The position numbers and the translations under genes are program-made. Below are positions 16,423 to 25,454 of a DNA stretch of 64,000 bases, piece after piece. Under the pieces are notes generated by a model. The model did not search any database and was not told where the DNA came from. It worked only from the letters and a program-made list of their open reading frames with translations. The stretch comes from Kitasatospora setae KM-6054 (GTDB taxonomy: Bacteria > Actinomycetota > Actinomycetes > Streptomycetales > Streptomycetaceae). Position 1 is the first letter of the stretch; each line of letters begins with the position of its first letter. The stretch covers positions 3,906,001-3,970,000 of the forward strand of contig NC_016109.1 in assembly GCF_000269985.1 (NCBI RefSeq), given 5' to 3'.

Positions 16423-17424
16423 TCAGCGCACCCGCCCCGACGGCCGCCCCGCCCCGGTCGCGGTGGTCCGCGGCCGCCCGGCCCGGACGGTGCGGCGGCG
16501 GCGCTGCGCCCGGGCCCGCCGGGCCGGGTCGCCCCGGCCGTCGCCGCTGCCGCCCGGCCCGCCGCCGGTGCCCGTCCCGGCCGCGGCCGTGCCGAGGCCG
16601 CGCCGGTGCGGGCGGGGGCGGTGGGCGAGGGCCCGGGCGGCCATCCGCTCGGCCACCGCCTGGGCCTTCGGGTGTCCGGCGGGGACCTTGTCCGGCGCGC
16701 CCGCGATCAGGTCGAACAGCCAGGTGCGGGCCCGGTCCGTCCGCGCGTGCAGCCGCCGTTCGCGCCGGATCGCGCGCGCCATGCGCCGGGGGCGTCCGGT
16801 GTAGCGCCAGCGCGCCCAGGGGCTGGAGGGGCGGGCCAGCCGGATCGCGCCGATCCAGGACAGGCCGGGCACCATGATGCCGAGCAGGCCGGTCCAGACC
16901 TTGCCCTTGAGCAGGGCGATCAGGCAGACCAGCGCGTTGACGCCGATCACCGCGACCAGCCCCCAGCGGGTGTCCTGGCCGGGCACCACGCCGAGCGGCA
17001 CGTAGCCGGTGAGCAGCAGCGCGGTGAGCAGGATGCCGAGGATCACCGCGTCCACCGACTTGCGGCCCTGCTCGCTCCAGTAGACGTCGTCCAGGTGCAG
17101 GATCAGCGCGAACTCGTCCAGCACCAGCCCGCAGCCGATGCCGAAGGAGAGGCCGAACCAGTCGATCCAGGGGTGGCCGCCGTCGGTGGCGAAGGTGCCG
17201 ATGCCGCCGAGCAGCAGGAAGCCCAGGCCGAACACCATGTGGTGGATGTGCAGCCCGCCGGGGGTGATGTTGCCCGGCCACCAGCGGACCTGGGCGCGGA
17301 TCATCCGGGTGCTGAACCGGATGAACGCGAACGAGGTGATGAACCCGACCAGCAGCAGGAACAGCGGCTGCTTGTGGGCGTCCACGATGTGGTGGCGGTA
17401 TCCGTCCAGCAGTGCGCTGATCAT
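16423..17424 (-). CDS. Conserved actinobacterial integral membrane protein
   Basis: 333 residues. Six or so transmembrane helices cover about residues 17-200. A His cluster LHIHHMVFGLGF sits at the start of one helix and an acidic LDEFALILHLDDVYW in another, a pattern that could bind metal or lipid. The C-terminal 120 residues are Arg/Gly-rich and soluble (RRERRLHARTDRAR...), and extend well beyond the membrane core. No named family recognised. It starts 38 bases downstream of the ThrE-type exporter and is probably in its operon. Confidence 0.7.
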   Translation of the reverse strand: MISALLDGYRHHIVDAHKQPLFLLLVGFITSFAFIRFSTRMIRAQVRWWPGNITPGGLHIHHMVFGLGFLLLGGIGTFATDGGHPWIDWFGLSFGIGCGLVLDEFALILHLDDVYWSEQGRKSVDAVILGILLTALLLTGYVPLGVVPGQDTRWGLVAVIGVNALVCLIALLKGKVWTGLLGIMVPGLSWIGAIRLARPSSPWARWRYTGRPRRMARAIRRERRLHARTDRARTWLFDLIAGAPDKVPAGHPKAQAVAERMAARALAHRPRPHRRGLGTAAAGTGTGGGPGGSGDGRGDPARRARAQRRRRTVRAGRPRTTATGAGRPSGRVR

Positions 17425-17461
17425 CCGGTGGTGCCTCGATCCGACGGTCCGACGGGGTGGC

Positions 17462-19183
17462 TCAGAAGCCGCGGGTGCGCTTCGCCGCCCGGCGCGGGAT
17501 CAGCACGTGCGGGGTGTCGCGGTCGCTGGCGCCGGGGTTCTTCAGGAACAGCCGGGCCACCTCGCCGCCGAGGTTGACGCCGATCGCCAGCGCCAGCGCC
17601 AGCGCGACCGCCCGGGAGGCGGAGACCAGGCCCGTCCCGGCGTGGCCCTGGGCGAACGCCAGCATGCCCAGGTAGAGCGCCGAACCGGGCATCAGCGGCC
17701 CCATCGCGGCGGTCACGTACGGCAGCGCGGAGGCCGCCCGGTAGCGGGCCAGCAGCTGGCCGAACAGGCCGACCAGGCCGGCCGCGACGCCGGTCGCGAC
17801 GATCGCCGAGACGCCCGCGTTGCGGGTCAGCACGCCGTACGTGGACCAGCCGATCGCGGCGTTTATCACCACCATCGGCAGCGAGCGCCGGTCGGTCTGC
17901 AGCAGCATCGCGAACGCCAGTGCCAGCACCATCGCGGCGACCAGCTGGACCGGCGGGTTCTCGGTGCCGCCCAGGCTCTCGTCGGGCCGCAGCCGGGCGT
18001 TGTAGTTGACGCCGACGTACAGCACCAGCATCACGCCGATGACGATGCCCGCGATCAGGTACACCACCTCCAGCAGCCGGGCGGCGGCGGTGATGTAGAA
18101 GCCGGTCAGGCCGTCCTGGACGGCGGCGACCATGGCCCGGCCGGGCAGCAGCGCGAACAGCCCACCGGTGATCACCACCGAGCCGCGCAGGTGCAGTTCG
18201 TTGAAGGAGAGCAGGATGCCGCAGAGCGCGGCGGGCATCGCCGCGATCACGAACTGGTAGAACTCCGGCAGCCCGCGCCGGGCGATCGAGGAGGCCAGCC
18301 GGTCGCCGACCACGGCGGTGGTGAACGCGGAGACGAACACCAGCCAGGCCGTGGAGTCGACCCGCCCGCCGACCAGGAAGGACGCCGCGCCGGCCAGCAG
18401 CCCGGTGGCCGCCGACATCAGCCAGGCCGGGTACGGGTGCCGGTTGCGGCGGATCTCGGCGAGCCGCCGGTACGCGTCGTTGACGGTGATCCGCTCGGCG
18501 GTGATGTCGGCGACCAGCTCGTACACGGCGGCCAGCCGGGTGTAGTCGGAGGTGCGGCGGCGCACCACCCGGTCCGCGGTGACCGGCGGGTCGATCAGCG
18601 AGGGCTGGTGCGAGATCGAGATCAGCGTGAAGGTGACCTGCGGTTCGCAGTGGTCGAGCCGGTACGCGTGGGTGATGCCGAGCATCGCGGCCTCGACGTC
18701 CTCGGCGGCCTCGCCGCTGGCCAGCAGCAGTTCGCCGATCCGCAGCGACAGGTCGAGGACCCGCGGCACGTTGCGCTGGGTCTGCGCGCCGGCCGCGGGG
18801 TGCAGCTCGCGCGCGGTCCGCTCGAACGCCGGGCGCTCGGCCATCGGCGTCCGCAGCAGGGTGCGCATCCGGTCCGGCCAGGGGGCGTCGCCGGGGGCGC
18901 CCTTGTGCAGCTCGGCCAGGTCGATGCCGTGGGGCGGGGTGTAGCCGGCCGCGTTCCACTCCTCCGGCGTCAGGGTGTCCTGGGCCAGCGGGTTGCGGCG
19001 GACCCGGACCGACTCGGCGGCCTCCGGCACCGGCTGGTGCCCGAGCAGGCCCTCGGTCTGCACCGGCTCCGGCGCGTGCGGCACGGTGACGGTCCGTTCG
19101 ATCGGCGGCGCGTCCGGCCCGAGCAGCCCCTCGGTGGGCGGCGCCTCCTGCGCCGGTACGCCCTCCGGCTCTCGATCGGACAC
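17462..19183 (-). CDS. Threonine/serine exporter family protein (ThrE type)
   Basis: 573 residues from GTG 19183, chosen for its GGAGG site six bases upstream; a longer frame opens at 19240. A 160-residue disordered N-terminus with repeated EGLLG and PIERTVTVPHAPEP pieces precedes the ThrE core: a cytoplasmic-side domain (LRIGELLLASGEAAEDVEAAMLGI ... TFTLISISHQPSLID), then about ten transmembrane helices including PLMPGSALYLGMLAF in the second repeat. ThrE exports Thr and Ser in corynebacteria. The N-terminal extension is longer than usual. Substrate unproven. Confidence 0.85.
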   Translation of the reverse strand: MSDREPEGVPAQEAPPTEGLLGPDAPPIERTVTVPHAPEPVQTEGLLGHQPVPEAAESVRVRRNPLAQDTLTPEEWNAAGYTPPHGIDLAELHKGAPGDAPWPDRMRTLLRTPMAERPAFERTARELHPAAGAQTQRNVPRVLDLSLRIGELLLASGEAAEDVEAAMLGITHAYRLDHCEPQVTFTLISISHQPSLIDPPVTADRVVRRRTSDYTRLAAVYELVADITAERITVNDAYRRLAEIRRNRHPYPAWLMSAATGLLAGAASFLVGGRVDSTAWLVFVSAFTTAVVGDRLASSIARRGLPEFYQFVIAAMPAALCGILLSFNELHLRGSVVITGGLFALLPGRAMVAAVQDGLTGFYITAAARLLEVVYLIAGIVIGVMLVLYVGVNYNARLRPDESLGGTENPPVQLVAAMVLALAFAMLLQTDRRSLPMVVINAAIGWSTYGVLTRNAGVSAIVATGVAAGLVGLFGQLLARYRAASALPYVTAAMGPLMPGSALYLGMLAFAQGHAGTGLVSASRAVALALALAIGVNLGGEVARLFLKNPGASDRDTPHVLIPRRAAKRTRGF

Positions 19184-19335
19184 GCGCCGCCTCCACCACC
19201 CCGGCCGCCCGCCCGGTCGGGGCGGCCTCCTCGCCTCCACCTTGCCCGATCAGCGGCGGAGGCGCGAACAGCCCCCCGGACCGGCCGGGCCGTACCCCGG
19301 GCGGCTGATGACGAAACGGGACATAATGACCGTCC

Positions 19336-20313
19336 ATGGGTGAGCAGCGGGCGGCGGCCGACAGCACGCGGGACGACGGCGACCGCGCGGGCGGCGGCGG
19401 CAACGGCGAGAGCGTCACCACGGTGGTCGTCGCGGGCGCCTGCAACCTCGGCATCGCCCTCGCCAAGGCCGTCGCGGGCGCGGTCAGCGGCTCCAGCGCG
19501 ATGCTCTCCGAGGCCGCGCACTCCTTCGCCGACACCGTCACCGAGGTGCTGCTCTTCCTCTCGCTCAAGCGCAGCACCCGCCCCGCCGACGCCGCGCACC
19601 CGCTCGGCCACGGCCGCGAGCGCTACCTGTGGGCGCTGCTCGCCTCGTTCGCGACCTTCGTCGGCGGCGCGGTGTTCTCGGTCCACGACGGCGTCCACAC
19701 CCTGCGGTACGGCGAGGAGCTGGGCAGTCCGGCGCTCTCCTACCTGATCCTGGCGGTCGCCTTCGTGCTGGAGTCGGTCTCGCTGTCCCGGACGGTCCGT
19801 CAGCTGCGCGGCGAGACCAGCCGGCTCGCCGTCAGCGGCTACCGCTACCTGCGGCGCACCTCCGACACCGCCGTGAAGGCCGTCTTCCTGGAGGACTCCG
19901 CCGCCCTGGTCGGCCTGCTGCTCGCCTTCGGCGGCCTGCTCGGCGCCCAGCTCACCGGCGACCCGCTCTGGGACGGCCTGGCCTCCGTCCTGATCGGCGC
20001 CCTGCTGGCCTGGGTCGCCTACGTGCTGGCCCGCGACAACGCCTCGCTGCTGATCGGCCGTTCGCTCCCCGCGCGCGACGAGCGCGCGATCACCGACACC
20101 CTGAACGCGCAGCCCCGGGTGGTCCGCGTCCTCGACCTGGTCACCAGCGTGTACGGCCCGGAGGACGTGCTGGTCGCCGCCAAGGTCGACTTCGCCGACC
20201 TGGCCACCGCCGCCGAGGTCGAGGCCGCCTGCGACCAGGCCGAACGCGCCGTCCGCCGCGCCGTCCCGGCCGTCACCCGGGTCTACCTCGACCCGACCCC
20301 GCCCAGGCCCTGA
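19336..20313 (+). CDS. Cation diffusion facilitator family transporter
   Basis: 325 residues. The CDF hallmark helix-2 motif SSAMLSEAAHSFADTVTEVLL (about 51-71, with H and D metal ligands one turn apart) and the helix-5 site FLEDSAALVGLLLA are present, plus a His loop HPLGHGRERY after helix 2. The C-terminal cytoplasmic domain (about 230-320) has the ferredoxin-like ARVDFADLATAAEVEAACDQAERA pattern. CDF proteins export Zn, Fe or Mn by proton antiport; the metal is not predictable. Divergent from the ThrE gene. Confidence 0.9.
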   Translation: MGEQRAAADSTRDDGDRAGGGGNGESVTTVVVAGACNLGIALAKAVAGAVSGSSAMLSEAAHSFADTVTEVLLFLSLKRSTRPADAAHPLGHGRERYLWALLASFATFVGGAVFSVHDGVHTLRYGEELGSPALSYLILAVAFVLESVSLSRTVRQLRGETSRLAVSGYRYLRRTSDTAVKAVFLEDSAALVGLLLAFGGLLGAQLTGDPLWDGLASVLIGALLAWVAYVLARDNASLLIGRSLPARDERAITDTLNAQPRVVRVLDLVTSVYGPEDVLVAAKVDFADLATAAEVEAACDQAERAVRRAVPAVTRVYLDPTPPRP

Positions 20314-20340
20314 CCCGGCCGCCCCACCGGGGCGGCCGGG
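20314..20340. terminator. Hairpin between convergent CDF and TPR genes
   Basis: Perfect 12-bp stem (CCCGGCCGCCCC and complement) around ACC, directly after the CDF stop. Confidence 0.65.
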
Positions 20341-20357
20341 CCGGACGGCGGCCGGGG

Positions 20358-22712
20358 TCAGAGCCCGTAGTCGTCGACGATCTTCTCGTGGCGGGCGGTG
20401 TCGGCGCCCGCCGCCTCGGCCAGGGCGGGCCAGGCGAGGGGGTGGGCGAGGCCGGCGGTGAGGGTGGTGAGCAGGGCGTCGGTGTCGGCGGCGGTGGCGG
20501 TCGGCGGGACGCCGAGGGCCGCGTAGACGCCGGGGAGGCTGCCGTCGGGGTCGGCGGGGTCGGCGATCCGGTACTCGTCGCCGCTGTAGACCCAGACCGC
20601 GTGGCCGGCCTCGCGCAGCGCGTCGCGCAGGGCGTGCCAGTCGTGCGCGGCGGGGCGGCCGCCGTCCAGCCAGTAGGTGGTGTAGCCGGCCGGGTCGAGC
20701 AGGGTGAGGTGCTCGAAGACCGGGCGCCAGTCCTCGGCCTCGTCGTCGCCGGGCTCCGGACGGTCGTTCAGGACGGCCGGGGCGAACACCACGACGTCGC
20801 CGTGGTTGAGGTCGATGTCGTCGCCGAGCACCGGCAGCACCCGGGCGGTGGCCGGGCCGGTGCGCAGCGCGGGCAGGTCGGTGGTGGTGCCGTTGGCGCG
20901 GCGCACCCGCACCTCGACCAGCTGCCACTCCTCCTCGACCGGGCCGCTGTCGGTGTCGAACTCGATGCCGAGCCGGGCGCCGGCGGCGCGGACGGCCGCC
21001 CAGTCGCGGTTGGCGGTGGCGGCGGTGACCAGGTGCCACAGGTCGGGGCCCTGGACGGTGCGGTGCTGCTCGTCCTCGCCGGCCTCGGCCGGGTCGAGGG
21101 CGTGCGCCAGCAGTTCCTCGTACAGCCGCTGGGCCTCGGCGTGCTCGCCGCGCCGGGTGGCGGCGGAGGCGGCCAGCCGGCGGGTGTTGAGCGCGTCGGG
21201 CGAGTGCGCCAGGACGGCGGCGCACTGCTCGCCGACCTCCTCCCAGCGGCCCTGGGCGGCGGCCCAGCGGGCGCGCAGCCAGTGCGCGTCGGCCGGGTCG
21301 GCGGCGGCGATCCGGGTGGCGAGGCGGTCGACGCCCTCGCCGTCCTCGGCGTCGATCAGCAGCTGGCCGAGCATGCCGGTGAGGTACTCGTGGCCGGGGT
21401 CAAGCTCCAGCTGGTTCCAGGCGAGTTCGGTGACGGCCCGGGTGTGCCCGAGGACGCCGAGCACGGTGGCCAGGTTGACCACCAGGACGGTGTCGGGCCG
21501 TTCGCCGGCCGCCGCGGCGGCGGCCAGCGCGGCGGCCAGCAGGTCGGCGCCGGTCTCCGGGTCGGGCTGGTTCTCGCCCAGCCAGCGGGGCAACTCCTCG
21601 GCCGGGACCGGAAGTTCGGGGTGCGGCAGGGCTTCGGCGGCGGCCCGCAGCGCGGCCACCCGCTCGGCCACGCCGGCGGTGCTGCGGAGCTGGCCGAGCT
21701 TGCGTTCGCCGGTGCGGGCCAGGGTCAGCGCGACCTCGCGGGCGCCGCGGCCGAGGGCGAGCCCGCCGGCCAGCAGCACCAGGTCGAGGCAGGGGCGGTG
21801 CGAGCCGGCCAGGTCCGACTCCCCGGCCCAGGAGGCGAGCCGGCCGCCGAGCTCGGCGTCGTTCTCGAACTCCCCGGCGGCGACCAGCAGCTCGACGGCG
21901 GCGGCCCAGCGGTGCCGGATGTCCGGGTACCGGTCGGCCTCCTCGGCGTCCGGCAGCAGCTCCAGCGCGGTGCCGAAGCGGCCGAGCGCGGCGTGCTGCA
22001 GGGCGCGGCCGACCGCGAGCTTGCGCCGGTCGTCGTCGTCCAGCCGGTTGCCGGCCGCGACGTAGGCCCGCTCGGCGGTGTCGAAGGCGTCCAGCGCGTC
22101 CTGGTGGCGGCCGAGCCGGTGCAGGGCGGAGACCCGGCTGTGCGCGAAGGAGAGCGAGGCCCGCTCGCCGGCCGCCCGGATCCGGGTCTCGGCCCGGTCC
22201 AGGTGGGCCAGCGCGTCGGCGGGGCGGCCGTCGTCCTCCAGGGTGTCGGCGTACTCGCGGGACAGGCAGTCGAAGCAGGCCCGGGCCGGCTCGACCCGCT
22301 GCAGCGCCTCCTCCAGTACGGCGAGCCGCTCCGGGACGTAGCCGGGGCCGTCGATGTTGGCGTGGCAGATGGTGAAGTCCTGGACGGCGCACACCGACTG
22401 CGGGCAGGACGCGGTCTCCTCGCGGTGCGCGAACTCCAGCAGCGACACCGCCTCGGACATCGCGGCCTCGCCCTGGTGGCGCTTGTTCAGCAGGTTCTGC
22501 AGCCGCCAGTGCCGCAGGAACACCTCCACCCAGGGCAGGCCGAGCGCCCGCGCGGAGGCCAGCGCCTCCGGGAACATCGCGTCGAGCTGCTCGTTGCGGC
22601 CCTCCACGGCGTGGCCGGCGATCTCGACGAGCGCGTCGGCCAGCCGGTGCTGTCCGGACTCGGCGAGCTGGCGGTGGGTGTCCTGCACCCAGGACCAGAT
22701 GTCGGTGGTCAT
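20358..22712 (-). CDS. Large TPR-repeat protein coupled to HSP90-like ATPase
   Basis: 784 residues made of helical repeats: ALAHLDRAETRIRAAGERASLSFAHSRVSALHRLGRHQDALDAFDTAERAY and later WLRARWAAAQGRWEEVGEQCAAVLAHSPDALNTRRLAASAATRRGEHAEAQRLYEELL have TPR spacing. Cysteines cluster in ASCPQSVCAVQDFTICHAN and ARACFDCLSRE (about 101-145), a possible zinc site. The C-terminal 180 residues are a separate alpha/beta region (LPVLGDDIDLNHGDVVVFAPAVLND ...). The ATG overlaps the HSP90-like stop (ATGA). The coupling suggests a client adaptor or co-chaperone of that ATPase, by analogy with eukaryotic HSP90; not shown. Confidence 0.8.
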   Translation of the reverse strand: MTTDIWSWVQDTHRQLAESGQHRLADALVEIAGHAVEGRNEQLDAMFPEALASARALGLPWVEVFLRHWRLQNLLNKRHQGEAAMSEAVSLLEFAHREETASCPQSVCAVQDFTICHANIDGPGYVPERLAVLEEALQRVEPARACFDCLSREYADTLEDDGRPADALAHLDRAETRIRAAGERASLSFAHSRVSALHRLGRHQDALDAFDTAERAYVAAGNRLDDDDRRKLAVGRALQHAALGRFGTALELLPDAEEADRYPDIRHRWAAAVELLVAAGEFENDAELGGRLASWAGESDLAGSHRPCLDLVLLAGGLALGRGAREVALTLARTGERKLGQLRSTAGVAERVAALRAAAEALPHPELPVPAEELPRWLGENQPDPETGADLLAAALAAAAAAGERPDTVLVVNLATVLGVLGHTRAVTELAWNQLELDPGHEYLTGMLGQLLIDAEDGEGVDRLATRIAAADPADAHWLRARWAAAQGRWEEVGEQCAAVLAHSPDALNTRRLAASAATRRGEHAEAQRLYEELLAHALDPAEAGEDEQHRTVQGPDLWHLVTAATANRDWAAVRAAGARLGIEFDTDSGPVEEEWQLVEVRVRRANGTTTDLPALRTGPATARVLPVLGDDIDLNHGDVVVFAPAVLNDRPEPGDDEAEDWRPVFEHLTLLDPAGYTTYWLDGGRPAAHDWHALRDALREAGHAVWVYSGDEYRIADPADPDGSLPGVYAALGVPPTATAADTDALLTTLTAGLAHPLAWPALAEAAGADTARHEKIVDDYGL

Positions 22713-24682
22713 CGTTCCTCGTCCTCGTGGAGCCGGGGGTTCTGGTGGTGCGGGTCCGCCGTGAAGACGGTGTCGGGCACCGCCGACAGGCCGTCCGCCG
22801 GCACGGCTGCGGTGAGCGCCGCCACCGCCGTGGAGACGCCGGACAGCGCCGCGCCCAGGTCGCCGCCGGCCGAGCCGGACGCCGCCGCCATGATGACCTT
22901 CAGCGAGCGCAGCAGCGCCGCCGCGGTGGCCGCCCCGGTGTGCCCGGCCCGGTAGGCGGCCAGCAGGTCGCGGACGGCCGGCGAGGCCAGGTTCAGGTAC
23001 AGCCGGGCCTTGACCGCGCCGTCGGTGCGCGCGGTGAACGCCCGCGCCAACTGGAGGGCGGCGGACGGGATCCGGGCGTCCGCCCGGTCGTCCTCGATCC
23101 GCGCCTTGAGCTCGGCCTCGCGGTCCGGCACCAGCACCAGCGGCAGGCCGGGCGGGTCGAACCGGGCGGGCACCAGCTGCTCGCCGTCCTCGGTGAGCGC
23201 GGCCGCCAGCCAGGCGTGCTGCTCGGCGGGCAGCGGCAGGTCGGGGGCCCGGAACAGCTCCCGGTTGCCGCTCTCGCTGCCCAGTTCGACGATCCGGCAG
23301 TCCCGCAGCTGGGCGTAGCGGCGCAGGAACGGCAGCACCGCGTACCGGTCGCCGCGGGCGATCGGGACCTGCATCGCCCGGTACAGCATCTCCTCGAAGC
23401 CGCCGCCGCTGCCGAGCGCCACGTGCACCGCGCCGGAGCCGGCGGCCCGCAGCGCGCCCGCGGTCAGCTCGCCCTGCGAGGTCGGCACCGGGACGTCGTC
23501 GGCGAGCAGCGTGAACAGCCGGTCGTCGCAGAGCGCCGCGCCCAGCAGGTCCTGCCCGTGCCGGGCCAGGATCCGCCGCCAGGCCGCCGGGTGCAGCCGG
23601 GCGGTCTCGTACAGGCCGTCGACGACGGCGTCGGCGAGCGCCCGCTGGAGCGCCCGGTAGTGCTCGTCGCGCTGGAGGTCCTCGCGGCTGGCGGTGGGGG
23701 TGAGCCGGGACGACTCGACCACGCCGCCGATGAACCCGGCCCAGCTGGGCAGCAGGTCGCGGGCGTCGTCGGCGAGCAGCATGCCGCGCAGGTAGACCGC
23801 GAGGTCCCGGTTGTCGCTGGACCCGTAGGTGCCGCCGTCCTGCACCCAGAGCAGGCCGACCGCGTCGGTCCGCTCGTCGGCGGGCGCCACCGGGAAGGCG
23901 GTCAGCGGCTCGAAGCTGCGGGCGAAGGCGGTGGCGAAGCGCATCCGGTGCAGGTGCGGCGAGCCGGGCACGTCCTGCCGCCAGGGCACCAGGACGTCGT
24001 TGACCGGCTCCTCGTCCGACCCGACGTACACCGGGATCGGCAGCAGCACGCAGTACCGGGCCAGCACCTCGCGCAGCGCCTCCTCGTCGGCGAGGTGCGC
24101 GTGCTCGGCCTTCAGCCGCAGCCGGACCACCGTGCCGGGCCCGGGCCTGGCCGGGGCCGGCTCGACGCTGTACTGCTCGCCGCCGCGGCTGCGGTAGGTG
24201 TGCGCGGCCGCCGGCTCGCGGTGCGAGGCGGTGGTGACGGTGACCTCCTCGGCCACCGAGAACGCCGAGAGGAAGCCCAGGCCGAAGGCGCCGATCAGCT
24301 CCTGGTTGCCGGTGAGGTCGCGGAGCATCCGGGTGTAGCCGGTGCCGACGGTCGCCAGGTAGGCGTGGATCTCCGGCTCGGTCAGGCCCGCGCCGTTGTC
24401 CTCGATCGAGACCGTCCGGGCGGCGCCGTCCCCGCTGACCCGGATCAGCGGGCGGTAGGCGCCCTCCGGGTCCTCCAGCCTCCGCCGGGTGTGCGAGTCG
24501 TGGGCGTTCTGCACCAGTTCGCGCAGCGCCACCAGCGGCGTCGAGTACAGGTGGGTGGCGAGCACCCCGACCAGGCCGCCGAGGTCGACCTCCGTGGTGC
24601 GGAGATTCGCCGAGTTCTCGGCGGCGGGGAATTCGGCGCCGCTTCCGCCGGCACCGGAAGCGGGGGGAAGAGCATCAGACAT
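22709..24682 (-). CDS. HSP90-like (HtpG-type) GHKL ATPase
   Basis: 657 residues. The GHKL ATP site is intact: E55 and N59 in ALRELVQNAHDS, D95 in IEDNGAGL, and G131-G136 in IGAFGLGF. The middle domain shows the HSP90 features RGMLLADDARDLLPSWAGFIGGVVESSRLTPTASRE (cf. RGVVDSEDLPLNISRE in HtpG), containing the catalytic Arg. The C-terminal dimer region is shortened and followed by an acidic end LHEDEER. Upstream lies a perfect inverted repeat at 24753. Downstream, the TPR gene overlaps its stop. This is a diverged HtpG of chaperone type; its clients are unknown. Confidence 0.85.
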   Translation of the reverse strand: MSDALPPASGAGGSGAEFPAAENSANLRTTEVDLGGLVGVLATHLYSTPLVALRELVQNAHDSHTRRRLEDPEGAYRPLIRVSGDGAARTVSIEDNGAGLTEPEIHAYLATVGTGYTRMLRDLTGNQELIGAFGLGFLSAFSVAEEVTVTTASHREPAAAHTYRSRGGEQYSVEPAPARPGPGTVVRLRLKAEHAHLADEEALREVLARYCVLLPIPVYVGSDEEPVNDVLVPWRQDVPGSPHLHRMRFATAFARSFEPLTAFPVAPADERTDAVGLLWVQDGGTYGSSDNRDLAVYLRGMLLADDARDLLPSWAGFIGGVVESSRLTPTASREDLQRDEHYRALQRALADAVVDGLYETARLHPAAWRRILARHGQDLLGAALCDDRLFTLLADDVPVPTSQGELTAGALRAAGSGAVHVALGSGGGFEEMLYRAMQVPIARGDRYAVLPFLRRYAQLRDCRIVELGSESGNRELFRAPDLPLPAEQHAWLAAALTEDGEQLVPARFDPPGLPLVLVPDREAELKARIEDDRADARIPSAALQLARAFTARTDGAVKARLYLNLASPAVRDLLAAYRAGHTGAATAAALLRSLKVIMAAASGSAGGDLGAALSGVSTAVAALTAAVPADGLSAVPDTVFTADPHHQNPRLHEDEER

Positions 24683-25012
24683 AAGGCCACAGTCTGCCAG
24701 TACGACAATCAGGCGACCAGGGTTTTAAGATTCCCCGTTCCTGTCGATCCCCGGTCAACCAAAGGTTGACCCGCGAAGGCCCCGCCACCCCCCGGACGAC
24801 CGGACAACTCCCCATGTCACCAGGGTATTTGGCCGACCACTACCCGCCGTGACCCTATTCCACCAGAGTGACACCTTCGAGCGAACCCGCGTGCCCGCCC
24901 TGGAACCCGAACGGCCCAGTGGGCAATCCTGGTGGGGCGACGCCAGGAACCGGCGCGAACGGGGCGGCCACCCCGGAGCGCCACATTCGCACCAGTTAGC
25001 AGGGAGACCACC
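24683..25012. other. Intergenic region between HSP90-like operon and secreted protein gene
   Basis: 330 bases, lower in GC than its surroundings, holding promoters of two divergent genes. It contains the perfect repeat at 24753-24771. No coding sequence or RNA is recognised. Confidence 0.5.
24753..24771. promoter_or_regulatory. Perfect 8-bp inverted repeat, operator of HSP90/TPR operon
   Basis: GGTCAACC-AAA-GGTTGACC lies 71 bases upstream of the HSP90-like start. Read on the minus strand, its arm contains TTGACC, a possible -35 element. It does not match the HspR (HAIR) or HrcA (CIRCE) operators known in Streptomyces, so a different regulator would be involved. Confidence 0.5.
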
Positions 25013-25330
25013 GTGTCCCGTATTCGCGCAGCCGCCGTCGTCACCGCCCTCGGGGCGTTCCTCCTCGCGGGCGTCGGCACCGCCGCCGCCGACAACGGCG
25101 CCGGCGCCGACCACGGCTCCAACAGCAGCGTGGTCAGCGACATCGGCTCCTCCAACATCATCGGCTCCGTGCACGGCAACGCCAACGGCACCCAGCAGAC
25201 CGCCACCGGCTCGGGCGCGAGCAACCAGAACAACACCCTCGGCGTGGCCGGCAACTCCGGCGGCGTCGGCGCCCTCCAGTCGAACGCGAACGTCGCGCAC
25301 ACCGTGTACTTCCCGTTCGTCCTCTCCTAG
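25013..25330 (+). CDS. Small secreted Asn/Gly/Ser-rich protein
   Basis: 105 residues from GTG 25013 with AGGGAGA upstream. A signal peptide (core VVTALGAFLLAGVGTAAA, cleavage near A-A-A-D at about 28) leads to a mature domain of about 78 residues rich in Asn, Ser and Gly with SNIIGSVHGNANG and SNQNNTLGVAGNSGG. No Cys. The N/G/S-spaced pattern recalls beta-structured surface proteins such as rodlins or curlin-like repeats, but no direct match is seen. It lies alone, divergent from the HSP90-like gene. Confidence 0.7.
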   Translation: MSRIRAAAVVTALGAFLLAGVGTAAADNGAGADHGSNSSVVSDIGSSNIIGSVHGNANGTQQTATGSGASNQNNTLGVAGNSGGVGALQSNANVAHTVYFPFVLS

Positions 25331-25454
25331 GCCGGACCCGCGCCACCGGCACGCACCGCGAGGCCGCGACGGACGGACCACCCGTCCCCGTCGCGGCCTC
25401 GCCGCCGTCCGACCGCCCCGGCCCCCGACCCGCCCCGGCCCGGTTCGCTCCCGC

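Noticed and set aside
22727..24769. Long open frames on the plus strand opposite the HSP90-like and TPR genes (and similarly 19629-22955, 40555-45207, 54258-58511)
   Set aside because: Their translations are low-complexity Arg/Gly/Pro/Ala shadows caused by high GC at third positions of the real genes; motifs lie only on the opposite strand.
25013..25330. Chaplin or rodlin
   Set aside because: No chaplin-domain Cys/hydrophobic pattern and no rodlin signature; only the composition is similar.
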